Shown: positions 10,336 to 21,020, numbered from the stretch's first letter. The stretch is DNA of 64,000 nt from Candidula unifasciata (GCA_905116865.2 CAJHNH020004724.1:222001-286000), one strand, 5' to 3'. The notes: generated from the letters alone by a model not told the origin. A program made the numbers and translations.

Positions 10336-10374
10336 CTCCTACTTATACAGTGTTATAATGTCAATCAGTCAATC

Positions 10375-10918
10375 AGCCCGTCTTCACAGTGAAGGTTGGC
10401 TGCAATAGATTTCAAACAAGCCTTATCTCTAATCCTTGTTGGTCACTCTCTCAGACTCGTAAGTCTCTTGATGTTGTTCTCCCACTTGTATCGTTGCCTG
10501 CCTCTTGCTATCTCGCCTTATAAATTTCTCTATATGTTAACTAAAAATCCCCAGCCAGATCTTACACCCCTATGAACAGAACCATCGGTGTACCATCTAG
10601 CCAAGCATTTCCATCTATCTAATTTTGAAAACCGTTACACGACTATCTACATTCTCTTCCTTATGTGAAAGTGACTTGATACAAACTGCTGTTGTGGGTG
10701 TTCGTGGCGACTCATTCTGGCCTCTATGTATTTGCTTAACCGCCGTCTTGATGGCATCTTCAGCTAGTGCCATCCGTGAATATCCTCTTTCCAACCAGTC
10801 TCCTCCCAAATCATTTAGATTACCAAGCAGCGGATCTCTTTCACCGTTGTAGCTCGCATTTAGGCCTTGGCTTGCGCCACTGACAGTCTAGACTAGACCG
10901 ATGTCAGCCCAAGCAATT
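10375..10918 (-). pseudogene. Jockey-like LINE, RNase H and 3' part
   Basis: On the minus strand WYTDGSVHRGVRSGWGFLV (about 10540-10600) fits the first catalytic block of RNase H (TDGS). Upstream in the sense direction lies a frame at 10615-10809. Beyond RNase H the sequence turns into a second tail, GRQRYKWENNIK (about 10470-10510), normally found on another LINE type. The end is (TGAT)n-like at 10365-10385. The 14-bp array separates this part from the RT at 11190. Confidence 0.65.
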
Positions 10919-11080
10919 GTTCTAACATCATTGTTCTAACATCATTGTTCTAACATCATTGTTCTAACATCATTGTTTTAACATCATTGTTCTAACATCA
11001 TTGTTCTAACATCATTGTTCTAACATCATTGTTCTAACATCATTGTTCTAACATTATTGTTCTAACATCATTGTTCTAAC
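10919..11080. repeat. 14-bp minisatellite, 11.6 copies
   Basis: The unit GTTCTAACATCATT starts at 10919 and repeats every 14 bp, with single changes in the units at 10975 and 11045. It sits within the jockey-like LINE, between RT and RNase H sequences. Confidence 0.97.
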
Positions 11081-11810
11081 TGGGGTATCTTGTGTGCAAC
11101 CCAAGACCATTCTCATTTCTTTATTTTGAATTCTTTCAGGCTTTGCATACTGTGAAGTAGGTAGGGCTAGTATTCCAGGGCTATAATCGATTATAGAAAG
11201 GACCAATTAGTTGAAAATAAAACCAAAAATCTCTGTTCCATGTGTTTCGCCACCATCGTCTTCAGTGCCACCAGGCCACGCTTGCATTTGACCACAGCCT
11301 GCTCCATTTGATATTTGTAGAACAAACTGCGATCAAACGTCAAACCTAAGTATTTCACCCACTTCGTTTTCATTGGACATCATCTGCAAATGTCAAAGTT
11401 CGCCCTGGTCCAGTGTGCTGAATTTTTGCCAAACTTGCTGTATGTAAATGTAAAACAAGACAGGTGACACCAGCTATTAAACATTTTCCCATATTCTTCT
11501 CGAAATCTGCTCGAAATTTCCATGCGCCTTTATTGGGAAGTTGATCCACATGCGCGAATACATTGAAGATGTCCCAGCCATGGTGTTCTATGGGACCAAC
11601 TAATCCTTGAATCTCAAGCATTTCACTATTGTTTATTGGTTGTTTATCCAGCCGTTGATGTTGGATCCCGTGATAGACATTCATTGCTAAACCTTGGTTT
11701 TGGGTTCCACAGGGATCTCTGTAGCAGTCAGATTCTGGACATTTAATGATTGATTCATCTTTTATTCTGGTCTCCTGGATCATAAGGACATCACACATCA
11801 TACACTATTT
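11081..11810 (-). pseudogene. Jockey-like LINE, endonuclease joined to RT end
   Basis: A minus-strand frame at 11370-11801 starts with MMCDVLMIQETRIKD, the endonuclease block containing the catalytic Glu (QET), and passes through GPIEHHGWDIFNVFAHVDQ. It then jumps to GRTLTFADDVQ, the RT catalytic box, at its end. The next frame (11191-11373) has KWVKYLGLTFDRSLFYKYQ, the RT thumb block. Several hundred codons of RT fingers and palm are therefore missing between about 11480 and 11420. The element is an internally deleted, dead copy. Confidence 0.8.
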
Positions 11811-12200
11811 TCTGCAATGTGTGTGTATTTGTGTGTATGTGTGTGTAAGTTTTCCTTCTAGTCCTCCTCTTCCCATCAATTTTCTTTTTCTCATTCCTCA
11901 TTCTCCCTCTTCCCCTCCTTCTTCTACTCCTACAGACATTTGCTGCGAGTATCGACGTCAGAGCACGATCGCTGAATCTCCAGCGAAGATTCTGTGAAAC
12001 AAATTGATTCCATAGATGTATAGAGTTTATGTTAGTGTTGATAAACGGTGGATGTTTTGACATATACTGGTGGGGGGTGGGGGGGAGGGGGGTGGAGGTT
12101 TTGCTATATACTAATGGGGGATGGGGTGCGTGAAGGTCTTGCCATATACTCAAGTTGTGCGACCTGAAACCGGTTGGAGACAACTGCTTTAAACGGCCTA
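11811..12200. other. GT-, CT- and G-rich low-complexity stretch
   Basis: GTGTGT at 11816-11850, a pyrimidine-rich run at 11850-11935 and a G-rich stretch at 12068-12095. The end CCGGTTGGAGACAACTGCTT near 12165-12190 resembles a right hAT terminus, but I found no left partner. Confidence 0.5.
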
Positions 12201-12624
12201 GCGATCAGTACTTAGTAAAGAAAAACTCTACGACTCTACTTTTCAAGACCTCAATGCGTCGAGCATATATGGTCGTAGACTCATATTTCATTGATCTGAG
12301 GCCAATCTTTGCATGAGTCCTTTTTAGGGCTTTTGATGGTGCACAGTGCTAAGCCATTTTATGTGCTAAACTTAGTCACAGAAATAACCTAAAGCTCCGG
12401 GGATGCTGGTTACTGGTGATGATGATATCTCTAGCAAAGTACATACCTACCCTTCCCTATACTGTTAACGATCACGCCCCCCCCCCCCACCCTCTTAGTG
12501 CATTTAGACTTCAGATGATTCGATCATTTTGCTACCTATTTAAAACGCCATTATTTTTCAGGGCTGTTCTGGCCATCTGGAGGAGCGGCAGGCCAAACTG
12601 TCCGTTCTCTCTCTCTCTATTGTT

Positions 12625-12840
12625 GCACCCCACCAGGACATCATACAAGCAATAAACACCCCTCTACACAAGTGCCACCATGCGGATGAGGATCACCCGT
12701 GGAGAGGTCACAGAAACCCCTTTCAGCATTAGGCGATATCTATGGCTCGGCTATATTCAGGGACCCCGGCAAAAAACCAGGATGGGGCCTCAAATAACGA
12801 AAAATTACATCCCACACGGGGGACGACTTTATAGCCAAAC
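12625..12840 (+). repeat. Repeat R-C, copy
   Basis: Shared blocks are ACAAAGTGCCACCATGCGGA (AAGTGCCACCATGCGGATGA here), GGAGAGGTC and GGCCTCAAATAAC. Relatives lie at 19703, 29965, 34240 (partial), 56990 and, on the minus strand, 51105. About 200 bp; no pol III boxes or frames are recognised. Confidence 0.75.
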
Positions 12841-13285
12841 CGTTAAGAACACTGAGCTTCTATGCGGGAGACCCAGACTCGAAACCTCGGTGAGGTCTAG
12901 GAGGTTTTTCTATCAGAAGCAGAAATATAATCATAACATATTCAATGCGGGGCGACAGTACTAACAATGCGGACTTAAATCCTCGGGATAAGAAACCACC
13001 CAGACGCTTTCAGTTGTCTTACTGCTAACATATATACACAAACGGGAATATCTGTTTATTTCTATAATGTGAGGATCTACTTACCTATTCTACATAGACA
13101 TCCGCAGGGAGTGTGACTGTTCCTTTTTTAACAGAAGACGTACCCCAAGGAAATCAAATCATTAGGTGGGACTGCTTATTTGTCTTCCCTTCTTGAATGC
13201 ATTAACCTACTCTGCCAGTCGATTATTTACCCTCTGCTTTCTGTCTCTTCCTTATCAATCGTCTGTTGAATAAAGAAAGCTGATG
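12841..13285. other. No recognised feature
   Basis: Mixed sequence. A partial hAT-like start, CCAGCGGTTCCCAAATTTAT, appears at 13292 and is cut off by the SINE at 13331. Confidence 0.5.
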
Positions 13286-13330
13286 TTTTAAACCAGCGGT
13301 TCCCAAATTTATTGGGCATACAACAATATA

Positions 13331-13620
13331 TTGGGAGTCGCCGTGGTCAAGCGGCTAGATGCTCGCCGCGGATCGGAAGGTCATGGGTTCGCTCCCTAGT
13401 GGAGCCGGACTTTTTTTTTAAAAATGACCTTGGCTCCCAGGTCGACCCAGCCTTGATTGGCTACCGGGTGTAGTCCGGGGAAAGTGAAGGCGGCCGGCGT
13501 GATACTGACCACATCATCCATCTTGTGCCGATTGGTCTATAAAAATATAGGTCTAGCCCTATATGCCCTATATGACCTATACGCCTAAGGCGTGGTAAGG
13601 GGTCTTTTACTTGTTTTTTT
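13331..13620 (+). repeat. beta-X SINE
   Basis: Head GTCGCCGTGGTCAAGCGGCT (A box region) and GGTCATGGGTTCGCTCCC (B box region) begin the element. The X core follows with CGACCCAGCC, GGCGGCCGGCGTGATACTGA and GTGCCGATTGGTCTATAAAA, and the end is GGCGTGGTAAGGGGTC. This is the best preserved beta-X copy. Confidence 0.85.
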
Positions 13621-13737
13621 TTTAACAACAATATTTTAAAGAAGGAGGGACAATTATAAAATAAACAAACATAAATACAGAAAAGAAAGAACAAAAAAGA
13701 CAGAAACAAAGAAAAAACGAAGAAACAAAGAAACAAA

Positions 13738-13995
<258 letters not shown>

Positions 13996-14109
13996 ATGTA
14001 GTGCTTCTGAAGAAACAAAATGTATAAATTAGATACTTGTCACCATTTTGATAAACTGTTCGTACTTTTCTGAATCTAGGGTTTTCTTCTTCTTGTTCTC
14101 TTCCTTTTT

Positions 14110-14345
14110 GTACCTCATCAAAGAGTCGAGGGGAGATGTAACATTTGTTGATAAGCTCTGTCAAGAGCACTATTAGGACTGATGTTCATTTCTGTAAGGT
14201 TGTTCTTAATGCCATCACTCCATATTTTCCGAGGTCTTACACTCGCTCTATACCCGTTGTAACGTTTTAGTGTGGATCGCTGTGGCAGATAGTAACAATG
14301 CATTCATTTTAGGTGTTCAAACCACTTCATTTGTTGTTCTTTGAA
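14110..14345 (-). pseudogene. L-GAA-type LINE C-terminus
   Basis: The minus strand reads KWFEHLK near 14320, then NGYRASVRPRKIWSDGIKNN (14225), then a decayed end with LPSTL at 14118. It aligns with the plus-strand copy at 44326-44541 (RGRPRTRWKDNIRET). Beyond the stop lies GAAGAAGAAAAC-like sequence on the sense strand, a probable GAA tail. Confidence 0.7.
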
Positions 14346-15665
14346 CAACTGAATCTAGTGCAACATATTTAAATCTGAATAACTGCTTAAATTTCAAAAG
14401 AAATAAAGGAAGAAATTATGTTGTAGCCAATCACATTAGGCATTATCATTGACCATTAAATTATTCTTTAGTTTTGCTTTAATATTCCCAAACTTGGACA
14501 CTTAGAGGAAGACTGGCCTGAGCTGAAATTTCTACAAGCAGCTGTTACTAACATGTAGAGACTGTCTATGTCAGCGATCTGATCGAATTCAAATATTTAG
14601 CCTCTTTAACTGACTGTTCGGTTGTTCAGTCAGTAAAACAGGAGGAGCCTCAGAGAAGCGTAAAAGAACCAAAGCTCATCGTGGTTTACAAAACTAACAA
14701 TAATAGATGTTGTCACCATGAAGTCTCTAAAATAACAAGAAATATACGAAACTAATGCTAGTCGATAATTTTGCTGTTTACGGGCTAATGAAAATATCAC
14801 CACAAATTTGTGTAGCCTACGCTTCAAAAATCTTTGCAGAGGGTAGACGACAACTGGGCAAAGAAATTGGGTTCAAACTTGTTATTGACCTTTAAGTTTC
14901 TCCAGGTGACAGTTATAATAAGCTATAGACGGGAATACGCATCGCAGCAAACGAAAGCTTTGGATGAATTAATTAATTCCAGAGCACAAACACCTAGGTA
15001 TTTAGGTAGAAGCCAGGTGTCGTCCATGCATCATGATGTCCTGTCGGCCTGCCTCACTTACTCAAAAAGAAACGTGACACCAATGCATTTGGAAAAAAAA
15101 GCAGGCTGCAGAAGCTGCTGCCGGTCCAGAAAAGCAACGTTCGGTCTGGTCAACCTGTCAGAGATTCTTTCATAGACCAACTACCATCCAAGGTTGTTTT
15201 CAGACTGCATTTCCTCGTCCTAGCGTAAGTGAGGCTAGTCGCCTTTCCTTTGCGCAACTTCCTCTGATTTGGCTGGCACAATGTGGTTTGAGGAATAGGT
15301 GTTATCACATCTTCCAACATTATGTGATAACAGAGACAAAACTACCGACCAATGTTATGCGGAAGCTCAATCATATCAGCATATCAGTCTGAGACTAAAA
15401 CAAACAAAACTTATTGGAACACTTTACTTTCTCTCATTCACAAAAAAAAAAAAAAAAAGTAATGTGTTAGCAAATCAAACAGTATCAGACTCAAAAACAA
15501 GGAAATCAAAACAATTAAAAAGGTATGCAAAGACGCGGTAATGACAGGAACAACTGCATGGAACTTACTGGGGGAGCCACTAGAAAAACACGAGGGAGCA
15601 GGTTAGCCTTACATTGAATAAATCTTAACCGCATGTGCTGAAGCAGCGAAAAAGACCTTAATCAG
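14346..15665. other. No recognised feature, about 1.3 kb
   Basis: AT-rich sequence. A 113-codon plus-strand frame (14834-15175) has a Cys/Arg-rich end (CRSCCRSRK) but no family that I recognise and no repeats in the window; I do not call it a gene. Confidence 0.5.
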
Positions 15666-15669
15666 CTTG

Positions 15670-15915
15670 TCGGCGACTGTGGCTTAGGCGTTGTGAACGC
15701 GCTTCGTAATGCCGGGATGCTGGGTTTGATCACTGGTGGAGAGAGTTTGTCTTGTTTTGGTTTCGACAGTGGTTCCGAGAAGTCGACCGTACATAAAGAA
15801 ATAACAAACTACTGGAAGTGAATTTGCCTAGAAAAACCACAACAGCCCAAAAAATGCTCGGGTTGGTTCTGCAACGTCCTGTAAAGGATACGCAACTAAC
15901 TATAGTGTGCTGACT
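15670..15915 (+). repeat. alpha-Y SINE
   Basis: Head CTGTGGCTTAGGCGTTGTGA contains an A-box-like TGGCTTAGGCG; GCTGGGTTTGATCACTGG is the B-box region. The Y body has GGTTTCGACAGTGGT, GCCTAGAAAAACCACAAC and the end CTGTAAAGGATACGCAACTA. Relatives lie at 19044 (minus), 20765, 34485, 35398 (minus) and 54125 (minus). Confidence 0.85.
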
Positions 15916-16019
15916 TCGTTCTCGCCAGATTAGATCAAACGTTCGCGTGTCCACGTGACAAATGTCAAAGTATCTCTGTGAAATGGATTAAACAGTATTC
16001 TCAGACTAAACCAATACTG

Positions 16020-16180
16020 TCGTCTTCTTCTTCTCGTTTACCCACAGTAAACTCCGGTGCAAACATTCGGTTGTTCGTCCACTTATGGACTGTACTCTTG
16101 TTCCAGAATCTGAATTTTGCGTACACATCCGTTTTACCGATCTAGCTGATTTTTATGTAGACTGTTTGGTAATCGCTTCT
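16020..16180 (-). repeat. R1 SINE-like repeat, partial
   Basis: It begins at TCTTCTTCTTCTCGTTTACC, the reverse complement of the GAA tail, followed by GGTTGTTCGTCCACTT and TTCCAGAATCTGAATTTTGC. The 5' half on the sense strand is decayed. Confidence 0.7.
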
Positions 16181-16239
16181 AAGCCATATATACCTTGACG
16201 TCCTAAGAAACATCCCTAGTTAATTTACTCTTAAGACAT

Positions 16240-16335
16240 GCTTGTTAGGATCAGTAGGACTATTCTTGTATTCACTTCTCGACCCTCCCCCCTTCACACC
16301 CCTTTTTACCCTCCCCCCCCCTTCCCCCATTTCCA
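16240..16335. repeat. C-rich low-complexity stretch
   Basis: Runs of CCCTCCCCCCCC; the short Pro-rich frame is an artefact. Confidence 0.7.
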
Positions 16336-16474
16336 CCAAAAATGCGGTAGTCGGAACCCAAACTAGGAAAAGCAAGACAGGAGATCCATTATTTTTATCC
16401 TTCTGTGATCTCCCTCCTTCCCTATATAGTATTCATCGTTATCCCTGATAATTAGCCTGTGTTGTCTGCAACGA

Positions 16475-16600
16475 GGCGTCCGTAGCTAAGGCGTTGTGAA
16501 TCCGACACGTAATTCCAACGTACCGGAATTGCAACCCACCTCTGAGTGCATGGATTGTTATCTTGAGTCTTCACCATACCAGTGCCAAAGGATCTGGGTT
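16475..16600 (+). repeat. alpha-X SINE head, fragment
   Basis: GGCGTCCGTAGCTAAGGCGT, CTCGTAATTCCAACGTACC-like sequence and AACCCACC match the head of the copy at 63170. The body decays after about 120 bp. Confidence 0.6.
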
Positions 16601-16659
16601 AGTTCTTGCTGACTGAAGTTCAAAAGAATAACCTAACTCATTAATCGATCACTGAATTC

Positions 16660-16935
16660 ATGTAGTTCAGGAATTTCTTCTTAACATGCAAATGCAGCTG
16701 TTGCTGCTCCTCTCTTCCTCTTCTTTCTTCTCCTCCTCCTGTGTCCCTTTCTTCTTCTTTTTGTTGTTTTTCTTCTTCTCCTCCTCCTCTTCTTCCTCCT
16801 CCTCCTCCCTCTCCTAGTCGTCGTCGTAGTCTTCTTCGTCTTCGTCGTCCCAGTCTTCGTCTTCGTCGTTTTTGTCTTCTTCTTCTTGGTCTAATTCGTT
16901 TACCCTTTCTTCTCCCACCCTCCCCCCCCCCTTTT
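16660..16935. repeat. Pyrimidine-rich (CTT/CTC/GTC)n tract
   Basis: Long imperfect CTT, CCT and GTCTT repeats with a terminal poly-C/poly-T. The Arg/Gly/Glu-rich minus-strand frame is low complexity. Confidence 0.9.
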
Positions 16936-17810
16936 TTTTTGCCTTGACATTTATGTCTATAGTACACCCTGACATAATCGTGTATATTTCCAAAGTTTAG
17001 CGTTAAAGAGTTTAAATTTAAAGTAGTCTCTCGATTATGTCTCCAAAGTAGGCCATAGTCTTTCTTACTCTGATCTATATCCAGACTAGACTGTGATGCT
17101 GCCGGTTTGATATCCATAGTAAACAACGGCCGTACTATAATTTATGTCCATTTCAGAATGTCCGCCTATAGAAATGTATATGTATTCTTTCATTCAGTTT
17201 TATCCAAATTTACGTCTAAGTCAGTCTTTGATCTATCTTACAATAATAAAAGTAAGAGTGTAGTTAGCCGCTGTCATTCTGGGAAAAGCCACCGGAACAT
17301 AGGGACTCAAAAACCTTCAGCCATCTCCCTCCTTTTCCCCACATACACCCTATATGCTAATTTGTCTCTTTTTTAAAGCGTTTGTTTGTACATAAAAAAT
17401 ATTTCTTCAAAAACTTTGATTTGTCAGTCAACACATATAACTAAGAGTATTGCAGTTAAACAAGGCTTAACTCGATCTCTCCCCAACGCCCCCCCCCCCA
17501 GTCATAATTTTCCTTCAAGTCTTGTTTACATGCGTAATACTATTTTGCTTATAATGTTATTATTATTGCACACTTAAACAAGGATTGAGCACTTCTTCTG
17601 CGCCTCGTAAGGGTGAGCGCCCAAAGCTTTCTTCTTAGCAGCGTTCCTGATTCTAGGTTTACTGTTTCATGGACGAGCTGACGTTCCTCCTCTTGTTAGT
17701 CTGAACAAATCCGCAACTCCCAAGATTGGGAGTTAGATATCTGTGGTCAAAGTATTTTAATGTCCACGATTTTTGAAGTATTAGACTACGTCTATTATAG
17801 CTACGTCTAA
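16936..17810. other. No recognised feature
   Basis: AT-rich sequence with short frames only. Confidence 0.55.
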
Positions 17811-17814
17811 AAAG

Positions 17815-17900
17815 TAAAATAAAGGACCCTTTTCCGCGCCTCCAGTCGTTTTGGGCACATAGAGCTAGATATTCTAGCAGCTACCCCACGGCGGTATCCA
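17815..17900 (-). repeat. X-core SINE 3' fragment
   Basis: AAGGACCCTTTTCCGCGCCT and TGGGCACATAGAGCTAGAT match the reverse complement of the beta-X end (compare 51600-51665). Confidence 0.65.
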
Positions 17901-17906
17901 ATCTAC

Positions 17907-18634
17907 GTCTAGGCGAGTGGTTTTTAACTTGAGAGGGTGGGAGCAGTGGTAGGGGATTTCAAGCAGGCGTCAACGATTATACTAACATTTTGATTTTCAG
18001 TGTAATTACAAATAAAATATTGACAGTCATAAACTAAAAAATAGCGCTTCCAGCTTGATATGGAGAGTGATTTCCGTTGTGCCTTATGTAACACCATAAT
18101 CTTCTCCTTCTTCCTCGCGTTCACCAGCTGTAAACTCTTGCGGAAAGTACTGGTTGTTAATCCACTTTTGGACTGCAGTCATGTTCCAGAACCTGAGTGT
18201 TCCGTGTGCATCCGTTTTACAGATCTGACTCATTTGTGTGCAGACTGTTGGTTTCTTGCCTCTCAGGCAGATACAATCCGACTTCGAAGGAAGCTCCCAA
18301 TTAGTCGACTCTTGCGACATGCTTTTGAATAGGCAGTGGGTCTGTTCTTGTTTTCGCAACAGTAGGGTCCCGGAACCCACACGGGGAGAACACCATACAG
18401 TACAACGATCACTTTGATATTTGGAAAAAAAATACACCAATTGTTGGTGCCTATATTATTTGAGGCTTCGATGCTTGGGATTGTAAATTTTCTGTCCTCT
18501 TCTTTTGAATCACATTTGATTAAGGAGGCAGTTGAGAAAAAAAAGAAAGGGGGGGGGGGGGTGCCATGTATTCATAATGGGAGGGGGGCGCTGGAGCGCT
18601 AACTGAAGAAAGATTAAAAACCGCTGCTCTAGGC
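17907..18634. mobile_element. hAT-like element with 8-bp target duplication
   Basis: The element runs from 17915 to 18626. The left end reads GAGTGGTTTTTAAC; the right end read on the minus strand is CAGCGGTTTTTAAT. It is flanked by GTCTAGGC (17907-17914) and CTCTAGGC (18627-18634), 7 of 8 bases alike, as expected for the 8-bp duplication of hAT transposons. About 712 bp long with no transposase. It carries an R1 repeat inside (18100-18385), inserted later, and a G-rich stretch near 18550. Confidence 0.7.
18100..18385 (-). repeat. R1 SINE-like repeat, near full length
   Basis: Sense strand is minus. It starts at CTCCCCGTGTGGGTTCCGG (about 18385), runs through AATTGGGAGCTTCC and CTGCCTGAGAGGCAAG, and ends GGTGAACGCGAGGAAGAAGG (about 18110) with a GAA-rich tail. 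It reads open for about 118 codons, and part of that frame (ICKTDAHGTLRFW) is also kept in the copy at 19305, which may only reflect sequence similarity. Confidence 0.75.
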
Positions 18635-18639
18635 TGTAA

Positions 18640-18880
18640 GTACAAAAAGTAAAGATCATTTTTCACGCCTTCAGGCGTATTGGGTATATAGGAAGAGCAT
18701 CGGCACTTGGTGGGTAATGTGATCAGCATTACGCCGGCCGTCTTTACTTCCCCAGGACAGCCATCCTGATACTCATTTTAGGCTGGGTGGACCTGCGGCG
18801 CCCCATAACATGATACAAAGCCAAGCAGCCAGCAGTGGGTTTCAGTCGCAGTACGTTGGAATTACAGTGGTCTAGGTTAT
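18640..18880 (-). repeat. alpha-X SINE
   Basis: The minus strand has the alpha head (GTAATTCCAACGTACTGCGA, then AAACCCACTG) and X core (GGCTGTCCTGGGGAAGTAAA, GACGGCCGGCGTAATGCTGA, GTGCCGATGCTC) ending CGCCTGAAGGCGTGAAAAAT. Confidence 0.8.
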
Positions 18881-19043
18881 GACTAACATTATTCAGTTGC
18901 CATAAAGAGTGGCTGGATTGAAAAACCCCTACACATGACGGACAGAACGTGACGGGCTTGTTCCAAACGTATTGGTTTTACCTTTCCTTTAAAGTAAACA
19001 AGGCAGTCCGAGATGGTATGATAATGCATGGCCAATAAAGGTT

Positions 19044-19274
19044 GTTGCGTATCCTTTTTCAGGACGTTGCAGAACCAACCCAAACAGCTCCTTTTTGTTG
19101 TGTGGTTTCTCTAGGCAAATTGACGTCCAGTAGTTTGCCATTTCCTTCTGGACGGTCGGCTTTCTTGATACCATTGTCAAAACCAACACAAGGCGCATGG
19201 CCCGCAGCCGGGATCGAACCCGGCACCTGGCATTACGAAGCGTTCGCATCGACTTAGCCACAGAGCCGACGCAT
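19044..19274 (-). repeat. alpha-Y SINE, best preserved copy
   Basis: The minus strand starts GCGTCGGCTCTGTGGCTAAG (A box TGGCTAAGTCG). It has a clean T-arm-like B box, GCCGGGTTCGATCCCGGC, with a 5-bp stem. The Y body ends CTGAAAAAGGATACGC. A tRNA origin for the head is clear. Confidence 0.88.
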
Positions 19275-19304
19275 GGCCAATACATGATCTATTAAGGCCG
19301 TGTA

Positions 19305-19585
19305 TTCAGAAGCGGGTGTCCCCCCGTGTGGGTTCCGGGGCCCCCGTGTGGGTTCCAGGGCCCCATTTTGGTGAAAACTATAATAGACCCACTGCTTCCC
19401 CAAAAGCATGTCGTAAGAGTCGACTAATTGGGGAGCTTCCTTTGAAGTCAGAGTGCATCTGTCCGAGAGGCAAGGAACCAACAGTCTGTATTCAAAAGAA
19501 TGAGATCTGTAAAACTGATGCACATGCAACACTCAGGTTCTGGAGCAGTGTACAGCTGGTGAACGCGAAGAAGAAGAGAAGCGGG
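19305..19585 (+). repeat. R1 SINE-like repeat, near full length
   Basis: Sense orientation. It has a duplicated start (CCCCGTGTGGGTTCCRGGG occurs twice at 19321-19360), then GTCGACTAATTGGGGAGCTT and CCGAGAGGCAAGGAACC. The end GGTGAACGCGAAGAAGAAG lies at 19558-19577. The tail resembles the 3' end of the LINE at 2900-3310. Confidence 0.8.
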
Positions 19586-19702
19586 TGTAAGGTAACAACT
19601 ATTCGTATTCAGCCCGACTGCAACTATTCAGCCGAATACCGAATAGTCAATAGGTCCACTATTCGGCCCCGAAGCGAATACGAAGCGAATATTCGGTACA
19701 GC
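19585..19702. repeat. ATTCGG-rich palindromic repeat
   Basis: Repeated GAATA / ATTCGG / CCGAATA motifs in both orientations, ending ATTCGGTACAGC. A related stretch at 24220-24318 carries ATTCGGCCGAAT and ends CGGTACAGC. The class is unclear; the termini (GCTGTACCG on the minus strand) would suit a small hAT-like element. Confidence 0.6.
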
Positions 19703-19890
19703 GACAAACACCCGATGACACAAAGTGCCACCATGCGGATGAGGATCGCCGTGGAGAGGTCCCAGAAACCGCGTTCAGACATTTGGCCATATGTATGGCC
19801 TGCCTATATTGCGGCCCCTGACAAAAGCCAGAGTAGGGCTTCAAATGACAAAAAATTTCGTCCTGACAAGGACGAAACTGGATTAGAGAA
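19703..19890 (+). repeat. Repeat R-C, copy
   Basis: ACACAAAGTGCCACCATGCG, GGAGAGGTCCCAGAAACC and GGGCTTCAAATGACAAAAAA are shared with the copies at 12625 and 29965. It starts immediately after the ATTCGG repeat. Confidence 0.75.
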
Positions 19891-19894
19891 TGTC

Positions 19895-20110
19895 TTTCTC
19901 ATCACGGTCTGCCTAAATGACACTTGGTTTCTGCCAACTCTCCCGCCTCATGTACTTTTATATTCAAGGAGCCACTTATATCGTGAACCCATCTTCTTGT
20001 TCGTCCTTCCCTGCCCGTCCTTCCTGGCACGATAAAATCTGCAAATTTTTGTTCGAGTCCGCCATATGCTTGATATGACCAGAGATTTGTACCTTTCGGA
20101 CAAGATGCTA
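19895..20110 (-). pseudogene. L-TGA LINE C-terminal fragment
   Basis: On the plus strand TCTGCCAACTCTCCCGCCTC and CCATCTTCTTGTTCGTCCTT match 35900-35990, which encodes GELARDR and GRRRRGRPIRR on the minus strand. Highly decayed. Confidence 0.65.
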
Positions 20111-20348
20111 TTCAGGACCAATATATTTAACTGTTGAAATGAAACAGTTAATTTAATTTTATCTATTTTCTCGTATCGGCGTCATTGTTCCCCGTTTGTG
20201 GTTGTGATATGCGGGCGAACATATTCTAACTGCAACGTTTACTCTGACATTAAGCATTGTGCTCTCATCTACGAGTTTGCCTGTCCGTTATTGAAACCGG
20301 AAACTACGAATTTAACACCACACACAAAAACAACACGCCTGTTTACTA

Positions 20349-20511
20349 CAGCGGCTCTTAACCTATGGGTCGCGACACCTTTGGGGTTTAAACAATTCCT
20401 TCTCAGGAGTAGCCTTGGGTCGTCGGAAAAGACATATTCACTGGAGTTATAAAACAACAACCAAAATAATTGTATGAGGAACTGAATTAAAGGGAAGGTT
20501 AGGAACCACTG
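20349..20511. mobile_element. hAT-type MITE, 163 bp
   Basis: It starts CAGCGGCTCTTAACC, continues GGGTCGCGACACC, and ends GGTTAGGAACCACTG, the reverse complement of CAGTGGTTCCTAACC. The inverted termini match at most positions. The flanking octamers GTTTACTA and GTTAATGA agree at 5 of 8, weak support for a target duplication. Confidence 0.75.
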
Positions 20512-20764
20512 GTTAATGAGATTTACTTACTGTGACGTCAAACGCTGACATATCTACAGTCACAGAATATGTGCCTTCACTCTTAGAAGATGCTGAAGGG
20601 CAACCAAGGATCGTAAAGCGTAGTGAAGTAATGAAAGTCTCTTCTTGATAAAGTTCATATAGTCAAGGTAAAATATCAAACTGTCACACCGAGTGATCGT
20701 CTTCTTTAATGAAAGCCACGAAGAGTTAGTTGTTCAGATTTAATTGATTCTGAATGAATGTGTG
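20512..20764. other. No recognised feature
   Basis: Unique-looking AT-rich spacer. Confidence 0.5.
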
Positions 20765-21020
20765 AAGAATCGTCAACAGACAACTCGGTGTCTGTGGCAT
20801 AGGGTTTGTGCACATGGTTAGTAATTCCAAAATACTCATTTCTATTCCAACCGATGCGATTTGGCACCAGACCTGTTTGCGCTGATTTCGACAGTGGTAC
20901 TGAGAACCGGTCGTTGAGTGGCACTAGTAAACTACAGAACGTAAATTTGCATAGTACAGTCCTTATTAGTAAAAAAATATCGTAGTTTTGCGAAGTCCTG
21001 TAAAGGATACGCGGCTAAAT
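20765..21020 (+). repeat. alpha-Y SINE, decayed
   Basis: GTGTCTGTGGCATAGGGTTT (head), GATTTCGACAGTGGTACTGA (Y body) and GTCCTGTAAAGGATACGCGG (end) are all recognisable; the middle is rearranged. Confidence 0.7.

Noticed and set aside
11930..12190. GGTTGGAGACAACTGCTTTA considered as a hAT right end
   Set aside because: The left terminus could not be found, so an element cannot be delimited.
16641..17126. Arg/Gly/Glu-rich minus-strand frame of 161 codons
   Set aside because: Low-complexity translation of a pyrimidine-rich tract.
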